64,000 nt of DNA from Planctomycetota bacterium (GTDB lineage Bacteria > Planctomycetota > UBA1135). The stretch covers positions 124,001 through 188,000 of the forward strand of contig JASMMA010000002.1 in assembly GCA_030748415.1 (NCBI GenBank), read 5' to 3'. Made by a program: the position numbers and the translations under genes. Positions 33,395-42,413 of this stretch are shown here, piece after piece. Positions within the stretch are counted from its first letter, which is position 1; the number at the start of each line of letters is the position of its first letter. The notes beneath the pieces are model-generated. The model worked only from the letters and a program-made list of their open reading frames with translations, was not told the DNA's origin and ran no database searches.

Positions 33395-35022
33395 AGCGTA
33401 TAGTCTTTCTTCTTTGCCTCGCTTGCACAAGGAGTGAAAGCATTCCCCCGATTCACTTTACGGACATTACCCAAGAAAGTGGATTGCACATGAAGCTAAC
33501 GAATGGAGCGGATCCCCCTCAGATGCTTTTGGAAGTCAAGGGCAATGGGGTAGCCTTAATTGATTTTGATAACGACGGGGATTCCGATGTTTTTGTTCCC
33601 AATGGCGCCACTCTCCGCCGCCCTGGTCGAGGACCAGGTAGCCGCTTGTTTGAAAACGAGGGAGGGATGCGCTTTCGAGATATCACCCTTCAGGCAGGAA
33701 TCAACTTCAAGAGTTGGGCCTACGGGGCGGCCATGGGAGACATCAACGCCGATGGTTTCGACGATCTTTTCGTTACTTGTTATGGGCAAAATGCCATCCT
33801 TCAGAACAACGGAAGTGGACAGTTTGTTAATACTACCGCGCAATCAGGAATTCGAGGAAGAGAATGGTCCACAGGATGTTCCTTTGGTGACATTGATAAT
33901 GATGGCGACTTGGATTTATATGTCGTGAATTACGCGGTACTAAAGGCGAGTGAAGTTCCCGCGCCAACCGCGAACTTCTTAGGGGCAACAGTCATGAAAG
34001 GGCCGATGGGTTTACCAGCCGTTCCTGATGTTCTATATGAAAACCAAGGGGATGGTACTTTTCGGGACATTAGTGAACAGTCCGGGATCCATCAGGTTGC
34101 TCCATCTTATGGGTTAGGTGCAGTCATTTTGGATTTTGATGGGGACCATATTCAGGATATCTTTGTTGGAAACGATTCCGAGGCGAGTTTTTTGTTCAAA
34201 GGGCGTGGCGACGGAACTTTTGAAGAAATCGGATTAGCGAGTGGAGTTGCCCTTAGTGGTGGGGGCGCAGGTCAGGCTACGATGGGGATTGCTCTTGGAG
34301 ATGTTAACTCCAATGGACTCCCCGATTTATTCACCACCAACTTTATGTTCGATACGAACACTCTTCATGCAAACTTAGGTAACGGGATATTTGAAGACCA
34401 AACGGCAAAATATGGTTTGGATTTAGATGGGCGTCCATATCTCAGTTGGGCCACCAGTTTTTTCGATTTTGACCATGACACAGATGAGGATTTAATTTTT
34501 TTCAATGGGCACATCTATCCCGAGGCAACTTGTTCCGCGCGCGGTTGGGATTACAGGCAGCCTCCCGTTCTATATGAGCGAACCGAAAACCGATTCCTCC
34601 GCCAAAGTTCTCAAACTGCCGGCGCATGGCTGGCCGAAGAGCACAGCGATAGAAGCGCCGCATTTGGAGACCTGGATTCTGATGGTGACATTGATTTGGT
34701 GATTTGTGAACGGAATGGCCCGGTTCGGTTGCTCCGAAACGACCGCGATGGCGGAAATTGGCTTCAAGTCCAAATCAACGACTTTCGGCCGGGGCATGAT
34801 CGCCACGGATACGGGAGCCGAATCGAGGTGATTGCCAATGGCAAATCTCAGTACCGGTGGATTGCCAGCGGCGTTGGTTTCCTTGCCGCAAACCGACCCG
34901 TTGCCCATTTTGGCCTCGGCAAACACTCCGGCCCCGTCAGCATCATCGTCACCCTTCCAGATGGCCAAACCATTCGCTCGGAGTCAAGTTGTTGCATTTT
35001 GAAATCAATCCAGATTCCTTAG
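33391..35022 (+). CDS. FG-GAP/VCBS repeat lipoprotein with UnbV domain (CRTAC1 family)
   Basis: A 543-residue protein with lipobox LCLAC (Cys12). Seven or so FG-GAP/VCBS repeats carry acidic Ca-loops: DFDNDGDSDVFV, DINADGFDDLFV, DIDNDGDLDLYV, DFDGDHIQDIFV, DVNSNGLPDLFT, DFDHDTDEDLIF and DLDSDGDIDLVI. Each sits near a GNG or NxG-x-F turn. The last 100 residues form the ASPIC/UnbV domain (RHGYGSRIEVI ... GVGFLAANRPVAHFGLG ... VTLPDGQTI). The fold is a predicted beta-propeller on the outer face of a membrane. It follows the TPR lipoprotein with a 4-bp overlap and precedes the multiheme cytochrome by 111 bp. Confidence 0.88.
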   Translation: MKRIVFLLCLACTRSESIPPIHFTDITQESGLHMKLTNGADPPQMLLEVKGNGVALIDFDNDGDSDVFVPNGATLRRPGRGPGSRLFENEGGMRFRDITLQAGINFKSWAYGAAMGDINADGFDDLFVTCYGQNAILQNNGSGQFVNTTAQSGIRGREWSTGCSFGDIDNDGDLDLYVVNYAVLKASEVPAPTANFLGATVMKGPMGLPAVPDVLYENQGDGTFRDISEQSGIHQVAPSYGLGAVILDFDGDHIQDIFVGNDSEASFLFKGRGDGTFEEIGLASGVALSGGGAGQATMGIALGDVNSNGLPDLFTTNFMFDTNTLHANLGNGIFEDQTAKYGLDLDGRPYLSWATSFFDFDHDTDEDLIFFNGHIYPEATCSARGWDYRQPPVLYERTENRFLRQSSQTAGAWLAEEHSDRSAAFGDLDSDGDIDLVICERNGPVRLLRNDRDGGNWLQVQINDFRPGHDRHGYGSRIEVIANGKSQYRWIASGVGFLAANRPVAHFGLGKHSGPVSIIVTLPDGQTIRSESSCCILKSIQIP

Positions 35023-35133
35023 ATTTTTTCTGGTTTTAATCGCCGAAAAGCCAGAAAGAGGGGTGAGGGAACCGTTTCTCTCCCCTTCCCCGCAAAAGGG
35101 CTCTTCATCTCGGCTACCTCCGAGCAAAATACC

Positions 35134-37290
35134 ATGACATCTGAACAGCAAAACACACCCGGGCAACCGGCTCCCATCAGCGATTCTGACCCCCGAATGC
35201 TCGCCCAAAAGGGTTGGGCTTCCAAAATGGCAATGTGGATTTCGGCTCTCCTCGTGGTCGAATCCATCACCGGCCTCTGGATCTACCTTGCACCTTTTTC
35301 CATGTCAGCACAAGTGCAGGTGCTTGTCCATACACTGATTGGAGTTGGGATGACCATTCCCTACCTTTACTACCAGGTGCGACATTTTTTGGTCTGGTAC
35401 AACCAAAAAGTCACGGTTGTCATGATTTTGGGGTATGCCCTGCTGGTAGCAATGATGGCTTGCGTGCTTTCAGGAATTGTCCTGACTTGGCAAGCTTACT
35501 TCGGGCCGCGCATCAGCAGCAACTGGGATTTGGTTCACCTAGTTTCGGGTATCGCTGCTTTTGCTCTAGTACTGCTACACATTGTGATTGCCTATCAGCG
35601 CCGCCGCCCATTTGCTCTGAAAACCCCCGCTTTCGCGCTTGCGGTTGTTCGTTTTAGCCGCCAAAGCACGGTGGTTCTTTTTGGTTCGGCCGCAGCTGTC
35701 ACCCTCGCTGCGATGTCACTTCCGAACAAAAGTATGGTCCGCGAAGTTCCAGACGACTACACCATTCCAGAGTACCTCGAAGAATTCGACGAATACCGCG
35801 GCAGTCCTTTTGCCCCAACAAACGCTCGAACTGCGGGGAATGTTCTTGTCGAACCCGAACTCCTTGCGGGTTCTGAATCTTGTGGGACAACTGGTTGCCA
35901 TGAACAGATTCTTGCGGAATGGCAGCCCAGCGCTCACCGATTCTCCGCCGCGAACCCACCCTTTCAGCAGGTGCAGAAAAATTTCGCTGAGGAAAGGGAT
36001 GCAACTCAAACACGGTATTGCGCCGGTTGCCACGACCCAATTTCTCTTTTCGCGGGCGCAAAAGACATCCACAACATGGATTTAAGTGCGCCAGGCATGC
36101 AAGAAGGGAACTCATGCGCCGCTTGCCATAGCATTTCTGAAGTAGATAAACGAGGTAATGCAGACTATGTTTTGACTCCCCCCAAAAAATACCTTTGGGA
36201 AGGCGCCGAGGGTTGGAAGAAAAAGGTCTCTGACTTTGTCATCCGAAGTTATCCACGACAGCATCTCGAAGACTACGACCGCAATGTTTTGCGAACAGCA
36301 GAGTACTGCGGCGCTTGCCACAAGCAGTTCATTCCGGAAGCCCTGAACCGATTCGGTCTCAGTGGCGGTCAAAACCAGTACGACGAATGGAAGAAGAGCC
36401 ATTGGCACACTGAAGATAATATGGACACAGATTTGAGCTGCCGCGATTGCCACATGCGATTGGTGTACGACTCGACCGACCCAGGACATGGTGAAGAAGG
36501 GGACAACCGTCGCTCCGAAGATGACGGCGCTCACCGCCATCATGGGTTCATTGCTACGAACTACCTCATGCCCGAAGTTATGAAACTTCCACACTGGGAA
36601 GAGCAAGTTGCTTTGACTAAAGAGTGGATTGCAGGAGAAACAATCATTCCTGAGATTGCCCACGTCTGGCCAGAGGGGCCGGTTGCCAAAGTTTCTATTC
36701 TCGGCCCGAAGCAGGCGCAAGCCGGGGAAGAGGTCAAAATCAAAGTTGTTGTGAAGAACAATAAAGTGGGTCACAATCTCACGACGGGTCCATTGGACTT
36801 TACTCGCGCATGGCTACATGTGACTGTTCAAGATGAGCAAGGTGGAACAATCGCGGAATGGGGGAATATCGACCCCGAAACCCGTTGGATTCAGGATTCT
36901 CCCGGCGTTCCTCACATCGCAGGTAATTCTGTGAAGAACGGAACCATGGTCTTGGAAGCTGTCCCCCTTGATGCAGAGGGCGAGCCCCTTGTGGAGCACG
37001 ATCTTTGGAGGAAAGCCGGTGGTGAAAACCAGCGAATCATTTTCCCTAAATACTCCGACCAACAGAGTTATGCCTTCACTCTCCCTGAAGATGCCGAAGG
37101 GATGTTCACGGTGAAAGCTGAGCTAAATTTTCGTCGTTACCGTCAAGAGTTCTTGGACCTTGTTGTTCCGAACATGGAAGAAGAAGCTGGTTTTTATCAA
37201 CCCACCGCCACCCACCATGCCGCCACAAAACACTTGGTTGTAAGCTCGAAAGGGCAGGAAGGTGCGCCTGAAGGATTGCCCGGACAATGA
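35134..37290 (+). CDS. membrane-anchored multiheme cytochrome c (five heme motifs)
   Basis: The 718-residue protein joins two parts. Residues 33-195 contain about five membrane segments with His66, His84, His135 and His149 placed like heme b ligands of a cytochrome b561-type bundle. The rest is extracytoplasmic with four CXXCH motifs (296-300, 328-332, 392-396, 436-440) and one CX4CH (CGTTGCH, 250-256), in a cytochrome c554-like layout (TTGCHEQILAEWQPSAHRFS). Further His-rich stretches (DGAHRHHGF) could give axial ligands. After about residue 510 comes a beta-sandwich domain (VKNNKVGHNLTTGPLDFTRAW). It probably moves electrons across the membrane to an outer partner. The stop overlaps the next CRTAC1 gene by 4 bp. 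Confidence 0.87.
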   Translation: MTSEQQNTPGQPAPISDSDPRMLAQKGWASKMAMWISALLVVESITGLWIYLAPFSMSAQVQVLVHTLIGVGMTIPYLYYQVRHFLVWYNQKVTVVMILGYALLVAMMACVLSGIVLTWQAYFGPRISSNWDLVHLVSGIAAFALVLLHIVIAYQRRRPFALKTPAFALAVVRFSRQSTVVLFGSAAAVTLAAMSLPNKSMVREVPDDYTIPEYLEEFDEYRGSPFAPTNARTAGNVLVEPELLAGSESCGTTGCHEQILAEWQPSAHRFSAANPPFQQVQKNFAEERDATQTRYCAGCHDPISLFAGAKDIHNMDLSAPGMQEGNSCAACHSISEVDKRGNADYVLTPPKKYLWEGAEGWKKKVSDFVIRSYPRQHLEDYDRNVLRTAEYCGACHKQFIPEALNRFGLSGGQNQYDEWKKSHWHTEDNMDTDLSCRDCHMRLVYDSTDPGHGEEGDNRRSEDDGAHRHHGFIATNYLMPEVMKLPHWEEQVALTKEWIAGETIIPEIAHVWPEGPVAKVSILGPKQAQAGEEVKIKVVVKNNKVGHNLTTGPLDFTRAWLHVTVQDEQGGTIAEWGNIDPETRWIQDSPGVPHIAGNSVKNGTMVLEAVPLDAEGEPLVEHDLWRKAGGENQRIIFPKYSDQQSYAFTLPEDAEGMFTVKAELNFRRYRQEFLDLVVPNMEEEAGFYQPTATHHAATKHLVVSSKGQEGAPEGLPGQ

Positions 37291-39086
37291 AGCGCAGAAA
37301 GAAAAAACTAAAGCGCAAAACAAAAGTCTGGCTTTCCATTTGGGGGACCATTGCAGCAACAGGTATTTTTACCTTCGGTGCCATCAAAGTGGCAAGTAAT
37401 CGGAATACAGACCTTGCAGACTCATCAGAGAAGGTCACTTCTCACATGGAAAACAGTGCGGCGGCAGCAAAGTCTCCCATTCGTTTTGCTGAAGTTTCCG
37501 AGTCGTTTGGAATCCAAATGCGCCACGGGCCGGGGAATCGCGGTCGCAACTTGCCCGAAGACACCGGCTCCGGAATTGCTTGGGGAGACCCAGACAACGA
37601 TGGGGATTGGGATCTTTATGTTGTGAATTATCCTGGCCCCCTGAATTCTCAGTTAAATGCTGAGAACCAAGGAGACATGGGAATGAACCGTTTTTATCGT
37701 AACGATAACGGTCAGTTCACGGACATTACCGAGAAAGCTGGTGTTGGAGATTTGGATGGATTTGGAATGGGTGCTTCCTTTGTGGATTACAACAACGATG
37801 GCGACATGGATATCTATGTTACCAATTACGGCCCTAACCGTTTATTCCAAAACCAAGGCGACTGCACCTTTGTTGAAGTTTCAAAGTCCGCTGGAGTGGA
37901 TAACCCCCTTTGGTCCACCGGTTCTGCCTGGGGCGATGTTGACCGTGACGGCGACTTGGATTTGTATGTTTGCAACTATGTTGAAATCATTCCTTCCGAC
38001 CCGGATATGCTTGCTTCCGCCGAGGAAGAAGGTCTCGATGAAGACATTCCTATTAGTTTGAACCCCAACTCGTTTGACCCCCAGCCAAACGCTTTTTATC
38101 TCAACAATGGCGATGGGACTTTCCAAGAGGTTTCGGTGGAAACGGGAACCCTCAACCCTGAAGGGCGAAGCCTTGAGGCCATCTTTTGCGATTTGGATGG
38201 TGACGGATGGTTGGACCTTTATGTGAACAACGATGTCTCTACCAATAAGTTATTCCTAAACCTTGGTGGGGGTATGGAAACACCTCTTTTTGCAGACCTT
38301 TCCACCCAAACAGGTACTGCGGATCCTCGCGGTTCGATGGGAATCGGAGTTGCCGAATTTGGAGAGATGGCGGGCAATATTGATGGTCTTCCAGACTTAT
38401 TCATTACCCACTGGCTTGCCCAAGAGAATGCCCTTTACCAAAGCTTGAAGGGGCCAAGCGGTGATTTGGAATACCGTGACAAAATTCAAATTTTCCGTTT
38501 AGGGGAAGTTTCTATCGGAACTGTTGGCTGGGGAACAGGATTGGTGGACTTGGATTTGGACGGCCAATTAGACATCGTCGTTACAAATGGAAGCACGATT
38601 GAGGAGCGGAACAATAAAAGTGTCCTTGTTCAAGAGCCGATTTTTCTGTTTTGGAACGCGGGCAAGATTTTTCACGAGGTTTCAGACTGGGCGGGTAAAG
38701 CATTTGAAAACAAGTACTCCGGCCGCGGTTTGGCCGCCGCAGATTTCGATGGCGATGGCGATGTAGATGTGGCTCTAAATGTAAACCGTGGAGCTCCCCT
38801 CATTTTGAGAAATGAAACGGAGACCAGCAATCAATCCCTTACTGTTCTCCTCGACGCGCCAGGCCACCTCGCCACCGGCGCCAAAATCGAAGTATTCAAC
38901 GGCGAGCGCCACCAGATTCGTTGGTGGTTGAGTGAAACCAGCTTCTTGAGCGGCCACGCCCCCGAGCAAATTTACGGCCTTGGAGCGGCAACCCAAGCGG
39001 ACAAAATCATTGTTCACTGGAGCGATGGCTCCCAAACTCAGCTGGAGAATATCCCAGCTGGTCGAGTAACGGTGTCCCCAAGTTAG
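37287..39086 (+). CDS. membrane-anchored FG-GAP/VCBS repeat protein with UnbV domain (CRTAC1 family)
   Basis: A 599-residue protein. A very basic N-terminus (KRRKKKLKRKTK) precedes one membrane segment (about 14-33), so it is probably a signal-anchored protein. FG-GAP repeats with DxDxDGxxD loops follow (DPDNDGDWDLYV, DYNNDGDMDIYV, DVDRDGDLDLYV, DLDGDGWLDLYV, DLDLDGQLDIVV, DFDGDGDVDVAL). The last 80 residues form a UnbV domain (HLATGAKIEVF, LSGHAPEQIYGLG, VHWSDGSQTQLENI). It overlaps the cytochrome gene by 4 bp, implying a shared transcript and perhaps a complex. It is the last gene of the run. Confidence 0.87.
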   Translation: MKRRKKKLKRKTKVWLSIWGTIAATGIFTFGAIKVASNRNTDLADSSEKVTSHMENSAAAAKSPIRFAEVSESFGIQMRHGPGNRGRNLPEDTGSGIAWGDPDNDGDWDLYVVNYPGPLNSQLNAENQGDMGMNRFYRNDNGQFTDITEKAGVGDLDGFGMGASFVDYNNDGDMDIYVTNYGPNRLFQNQGDCTFVEVSKSAGVDNPLWSTGSAWGDVDRDGDLDLYVCNYVEIIPSDPDMLASAEEEGLDEDIPISLNPNSFDPQPNAFYLNNGDGTFQEVSVETGTLNPEGRSLEAIFCDLDGDGWLDLYVNNDVSTNKLFLNLGGGMETPLFADLSTQTGTADPRGSMGIGVAEFGEMAGNIDGLPDLFITHWLAQENALYQSLKGPSGDLEYRDKIQIFRLGEVSIGTVGWGTGLVDLDLDGQLDIVVTNGSTIEERNNKSVLVQEPIFLFWNAGKIFHEVSDWAGKAFENKYSGRGLAAADFDGDGDVDVALNVNRGAPLILRNETETSNQSLTVLLDAPGHLATGAKIEVFNGERHQIRWWLSETSFLSGHAPEQIYGLGAATQADKIIVHWSDGSQTQLENIPAGRVTVSPS

Positions 39087-39144
39087 ATTCTCGTCCTGGT
39101 GTTTGGAGAAAGTAGAATATAGAACTACCCTCTCCCTAATCACC

Positions 39145-41157
39145 GTGGAAAACAAACAAAACTGGCCGCCTCAACGCGTGCAACTCAATTCCGAGAAGCG
39201 CGTGCTCTTCCTCACAAAGGATTTGGACTTGATTCGCAAACAGTTGCATGAAGGTTTGAATCTTCGCATGGAGGATTTGTCGATTGATGATTTGCTCGAC
39301 GACATCAATACAGATGTCATGACTCCAGCCTGGGTTTGCTTTGACCATCTTCCGGAAGAGATTGCCAAGAATGCATACGCTGGTTTGGTTGATGCAAACG
39401 GAGAACGAGTGATTGGTTCGCGCGAACTGATGGACGGTGGCTTTGAGGCCATTGTCTCCGGCTTAAGAAAGGGAACAGGTTCCAGCCGTGAAACAGCTGC
39501 ACAATGTGAGCGGTGGTCGGGTATTCGATATGTGTTCGCCGCATCCTTTGCTCCGATTCACGAGCGCAACAACTTAAACTTGGGGCAGCTCATGGGTGAC
39601 CATGAAATGTTGCAGCGCCTGCAACGCGGGGAAGAACTTGATTTGCAGGAGTTCACCCAAAAGTACGACGCCGTCACTCAATTGATTATTGAGAGTGGGG
39701 GCCTATTCAACTTTTCAAGAAAGGTTCAGGAAGGAAAGATTGACTTGCCGTCGAACGAGACAGGCAAGCAGCCCATGACGATGGCCGAAAAAATGGTTGC
39801 CGCGCGCATGTTGAACCCCGGAGCCGACGGCGCCTTCGTTTCAGCCAACGACGCTGTCCTCGCCAAGGTTGATGCGGGTTTTAGCCACGAATTCACAACT
39901 GCTCAGGTCCACACTTTTCTTCAAGAAGAGTATGGCGAAGATTACAGGGTCGAAAATGCGAGCAAGTTGGCGGTCTTTGAGGACCACCTTCTTTACGCAG
40001 ATGGAGTTGCCCGATTCGCACCCTTTGTGGAAAAAATTCAAACCATGCGGGATTTGCAGCGCGAATTTCAAATGCATACCAGCGTTCGTGATTACCAAGC
40101 CCGCGATGGCATAAGCCCTGGTATCTGTCACCAAATCGCACGGGAAGAGTTCATCGAGCCTGGCGACTTTGTTCAGGCCACGGATTCGCATACATGTATG
40201 GGCGGAGCATCCAATGCGCTTGCATATGGAGTTGGCGCAACCGAATACGCAGCACTCGCTCAAAGCGGATTTACATTCGTTCGCGTTCCTGAGAGCATTC
40301 GCTTCGAATTAAAAGGTGAACTTTCTGAATCTTGTACCGCGAAAGATGTCATTTTGCACATCTTGAACACCTTCGCAAAACGGGAAGACACCCTAAACCG
40401 CTCTATGGAGTTTGGCGGTCCTGGTCTTGCCAACTTGTCCGTGGATGAACGCGCAACCTTGTGCAACATGGCCACGGAGTGCACTGCGCGGACCGGTATT
40501 TGTGAAGGCGACTCTGCTCTTGCGAACTGGTTGGCTGCTCGCCGCCCCGGGAAAACCGCCGAAGAAATTGCTACCACCTTTATTGCCCCCGACGAGGGCG
40601 CTGTTTACGCAGGCGGAGTGCACACAATTGAATTGGCAACGATTCAACCCATGGTTGCAGAACCTGGTGACCCCACTTACGGCAACACCATCGCCGCTCT
40701 TCCAGAAACTGGAATTCACATCGCTTACGGTGGTTCTTGTACCGCCGGAAAAGTGGACGACTTTGAGCTCTATGCCCAAGTTTGCAACGAGGCTCTCCAA
40801 GCAGGAATGAAGGTTGCTTCCGGAACTTCGTTCTTCATTCAATATGGGTCCAAAGCGGTCAAGGACCATGCCCAAGAGAAGGGGTGGATTGAGTTGTTCG
40901 AACGAGCTGGTGTGATCCTCATTGAACCAGGTTGTGGTGCTTGTATTGGTTGCGGTCCCGGTGTGAGCGACCACTCCGACCAAGTCACGGTCTCTGCAAT
41001 CAACCGGAACTTTGCCGGTCGCTCAGGACCCGGCCAGGTTTACCTCGCGAGCCCACTCACCGTTGCGGCTTCGGCATTCACAGGAAAACTCACCGCCTAT
41101 CAAAGGGGAATGTTTTCTACTGATAGCTCCCGTCCGGCAGCACCGTCGGCAAGTTAA
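39145..41157 (+). CDS. fused aconitase-family dehydratase, LeuD-like domain before LeuC-like domain
   Basis: The product (670 residues from a GTG at 39145; a TTG at 39103 would add 14) contains both halves of 3-isopropylmalate isomerase. The swivel (LeuD-like) domain comes first, with GTGSSRETA at residues 110-118 and FAPIHERNNLNLG after it. The catalytic (LeuC-like) domain follows from about residue 210: DSHTCMGGASNALAYG, GGSCTAGKVDDF and PGCGACIGCGPG, the last two supplying the three [4Fe-4S] cysteines. Bacterial LeuC and LeuD are usually separate, and aconitase has the swivel last. Isopropylmalate isomerase is favoured because a LeuB-like gene lies about 1.3 kb downstream, but another hydroxyacid substrate is possible. 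It overlaps the convergent lipoprotein gene by 41 bp. Confidence 0.82.
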   Translation: MENKQNWPPQRVQLNSEKRVLFLTKDLDLIRKQLHEGLNLRMEDLSIDDLLDDINTDVMTPAWVCFDHLPEEIAKNAYAGLVDANGERVIGSRELMDGGFEAIVSGLRKGTGSSRETAAQCERWSGIRYVFAASFAPIHERNNLNLGQLMGDHEMLQRLQRGEELDLQEFTQKYDAVTQLIIESGGLFNFSRKVQEGKIDLPSNETGKQPMTMAEKMVAARMLNPGADGAFVSANDAVLAKVDAGFSHEFTTAQVHTFLQEEYGEDYRVENASKLAVFEDHLLYADGVARFAPFVEKIQTMRDLQREFQMHTSVRDYQARDGISPGICHQIAREEFIEPGDFVQATDSHTCMGGASNALAYGVGATEYAALAQSGFTFVRVPESIRFELKGELSESCTAKDVILHILNTFAKREDTLNRSMEFGGPGLANLSVDERATLCNMATECTARTGICEGDSALANWLAARRPGKTAEEIATTFIAPDEGAVYAGGVHTIELATIQPMVAEPGDPTYGNTIAALPETGIHIAYGGSCTAGKVDDFELYAQVCNEALQAGMKVASGTSFFIQYGSKAVKDHAQEKGWIELFERAGVILIEPGCGACIGCGPGVSDHSDQVTVSAINRNFAGRSGPGQVYLASPLTVAASAFTGKLTAYQRGMFSTDSSRPAAPSAS

Positions 41158-41995
41158 AGCGTGGGTCGTGCATGAGGTTCCAGCCGGCAGTGTCGGTGGA
41201 TTGAACGCTCGCTGGTGTGCAGCATTCCCATTCGTTGTAAATTTCGTTACAGCGCCCAGGATAATCTTGAGCTCCCAAGATTGAGGTGAGCAGCCAGTAA
41301 AAATATTCGGTAGCTTGGCACCCATAATCGCAGGTTTGATCATCGTAGTGGTACCACGCATTAGGGGGGTAGTTGTTGGGAACATTGTTGAAGTGGCCAC
41401 CGCGTGCCAGGTCCATAGCTTGGCACAACTCCGACAGATTGTTGTTTTGGGTCCCAAAGGCCGCAGGATAGGCTTCGGCCCATCCGGTATCGGAAACCAG
41501 GTGGAGCACCTCTTCTAAAGTCGCATCAAATCCGACCTGCGCGGAGCTTCCACCTGGATGGCATTCAAATGCGAAAAGTTCCTGCCATCGAAATCGGTCC
41601 ATAAAGTGACCGTACTGATTTAGAATTTGATTCGCTTCCGATTCATTCTTAAACATCACCATGGCTGCGGGGTGAGCCGGGTTTGTCATTTCAGCAAGCA
41701 CGCTGAGGTCATCCACTTGGCCATCTTCATCGTTGTCCAGATATTGAGCCAGAACATGCGCCATGTGGAGGAATTTATTTTTCTTGGATCCGTTTGAGCC
41801 CACAACATGCACGCCGAAGACATTCACATACTGGTAGTTTCCGCGCCCGCCAAAAATCAGGTCAAAAGCAGCAGGGGGAGGGCCACTGGTCAAGTTGGAG
41901 GCCAAAGGGACCGCGCCCTTATTCGCATGGCTGCAAGAAGGGAATAATCCAAGGATGATTCCGGCAAGGAGAAGAAAAAGTGAAGTGGACCGCAT
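41117..41995 (-). CDS. lipoprotein of unknown function with calcium-loop-like motif
   Basis: The 292-residue protein (ATG at 41995) has a lipoprotein signal with lipobox FPSC at about residue 21. A start at 42010 adds five residues, and a still longer frame would run through the divergent gene. The mature part has DNDEDGQVDD near residue 98, an acidic Ca-loop of the EF-hand/dockerin type. A conserved-looking segment LEEVLHLVSDTGW at about 165 follows, then a Cys-, Tyr- and Trp-rich C-terminus (CDYGCQATEYFYW). No family is recognised. Its 3' end overlaps the dehydratase by 41 bp, and its start is only 19 bp from the divergent carbonic-anhydrase-like start. Confidence 0.7.
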   Translation of the reverse strand: MRSTSLFLLLAGIILGLFPSCSHANKGAVPLASNLTSGPPPAAFDLIFGGRGNYQYVNVFGVHVVGSNGSKKNKFLHMAHVLAQYLDNDEDGQVDDLSVLAEMTNPAHPAAMVMFKNESEANQILNQYGHFMDRFRWQELFAFECHPGGSSAQVGFDATLEEVLHLVSDTGWAEAYPAAFGTQNNNLSELCQAMDLARGGHFNNVPNNYPPNAWYHYDDQTCDYGCQATEYFYWLLTSILGAQDYPGRCNEIYNEWECCTPASVQSTDTAGWNLMHDPRFNLPTVLPDGSYQ

Positions 41996-42014
41996 TTCCC
42001 TAAGATACATACAA

Positions 42015-42386
42015 ATGTTGAACTCCGACACCCCCAAGACTTTCGCAACGGCTGTGAACTGCATGGACGGCCGCGTGCAAACAACCGTGATGGTATTCGC
42101 CAAGGCCCGCTTCGGGGTAGATTTTGTGGATATGGTGACCGAAGCCGGCGCCGTTGCCAATATGAACGAGGGGGTCTTCCGGCATGTCGAAATATCGGTT
42201 CAAGCTCATTCTTCCCAAGGAATCGTGGTCGCGGCTCATTCTGAATGTGCTGGGAACCCAGTTTCCGACGAAGAGCAAAAAGAGCAGTGCCGCGCGGCAG
42301 CCGAACTTTTGAAGGGCGAGTGGCCCGACCTCGAAGTCATACCTGTTTGGGTGCCTTTGGGAGAAGACTTGGAAATCCTCTGTTAG
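42015..42386 (+). CDS. small carbonic-anhydrase-like protein
   Basis: A 123-residue protein with the beta-carbonic-anhydrase zinc-site pattern: Cys-x-Asp-x-Arg-like NCMDGRVQ near residue 15 and His-x-x-Cys in VVAAHSECAGNP near 75. It is much shorter than typical beta-carbonic anhydrases (about 200 residues) and lacks the C-terminal helices. Similar short proteins with an INCMDGRVQ opening exist as an uncharacterised group. It may bind zinc, but activity cannot be assumed. The ATG at 42015 follows from the homologous start; an upstream in-frame ATG at 41895 would overlap the divergent lipoprotein gene by 100 bp. The LeuB-like gene follows after 27 bp. Confidence 0.7.
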   Translation: MLNSDTPKTFATAVNCMDGRVQTTVMVFAKARFGVDFVDMVTEAGAVANMNEGVFRHVEISVQAHSSQGIVVAAHSECAGNPVSDEEQKEQCRAAAELLKGEWPDLEVIPVWVPLGEDLEILC

Positions 42387-42413
42387 AATGGTTGGCTTCT
42401 CAACCCCCACATC

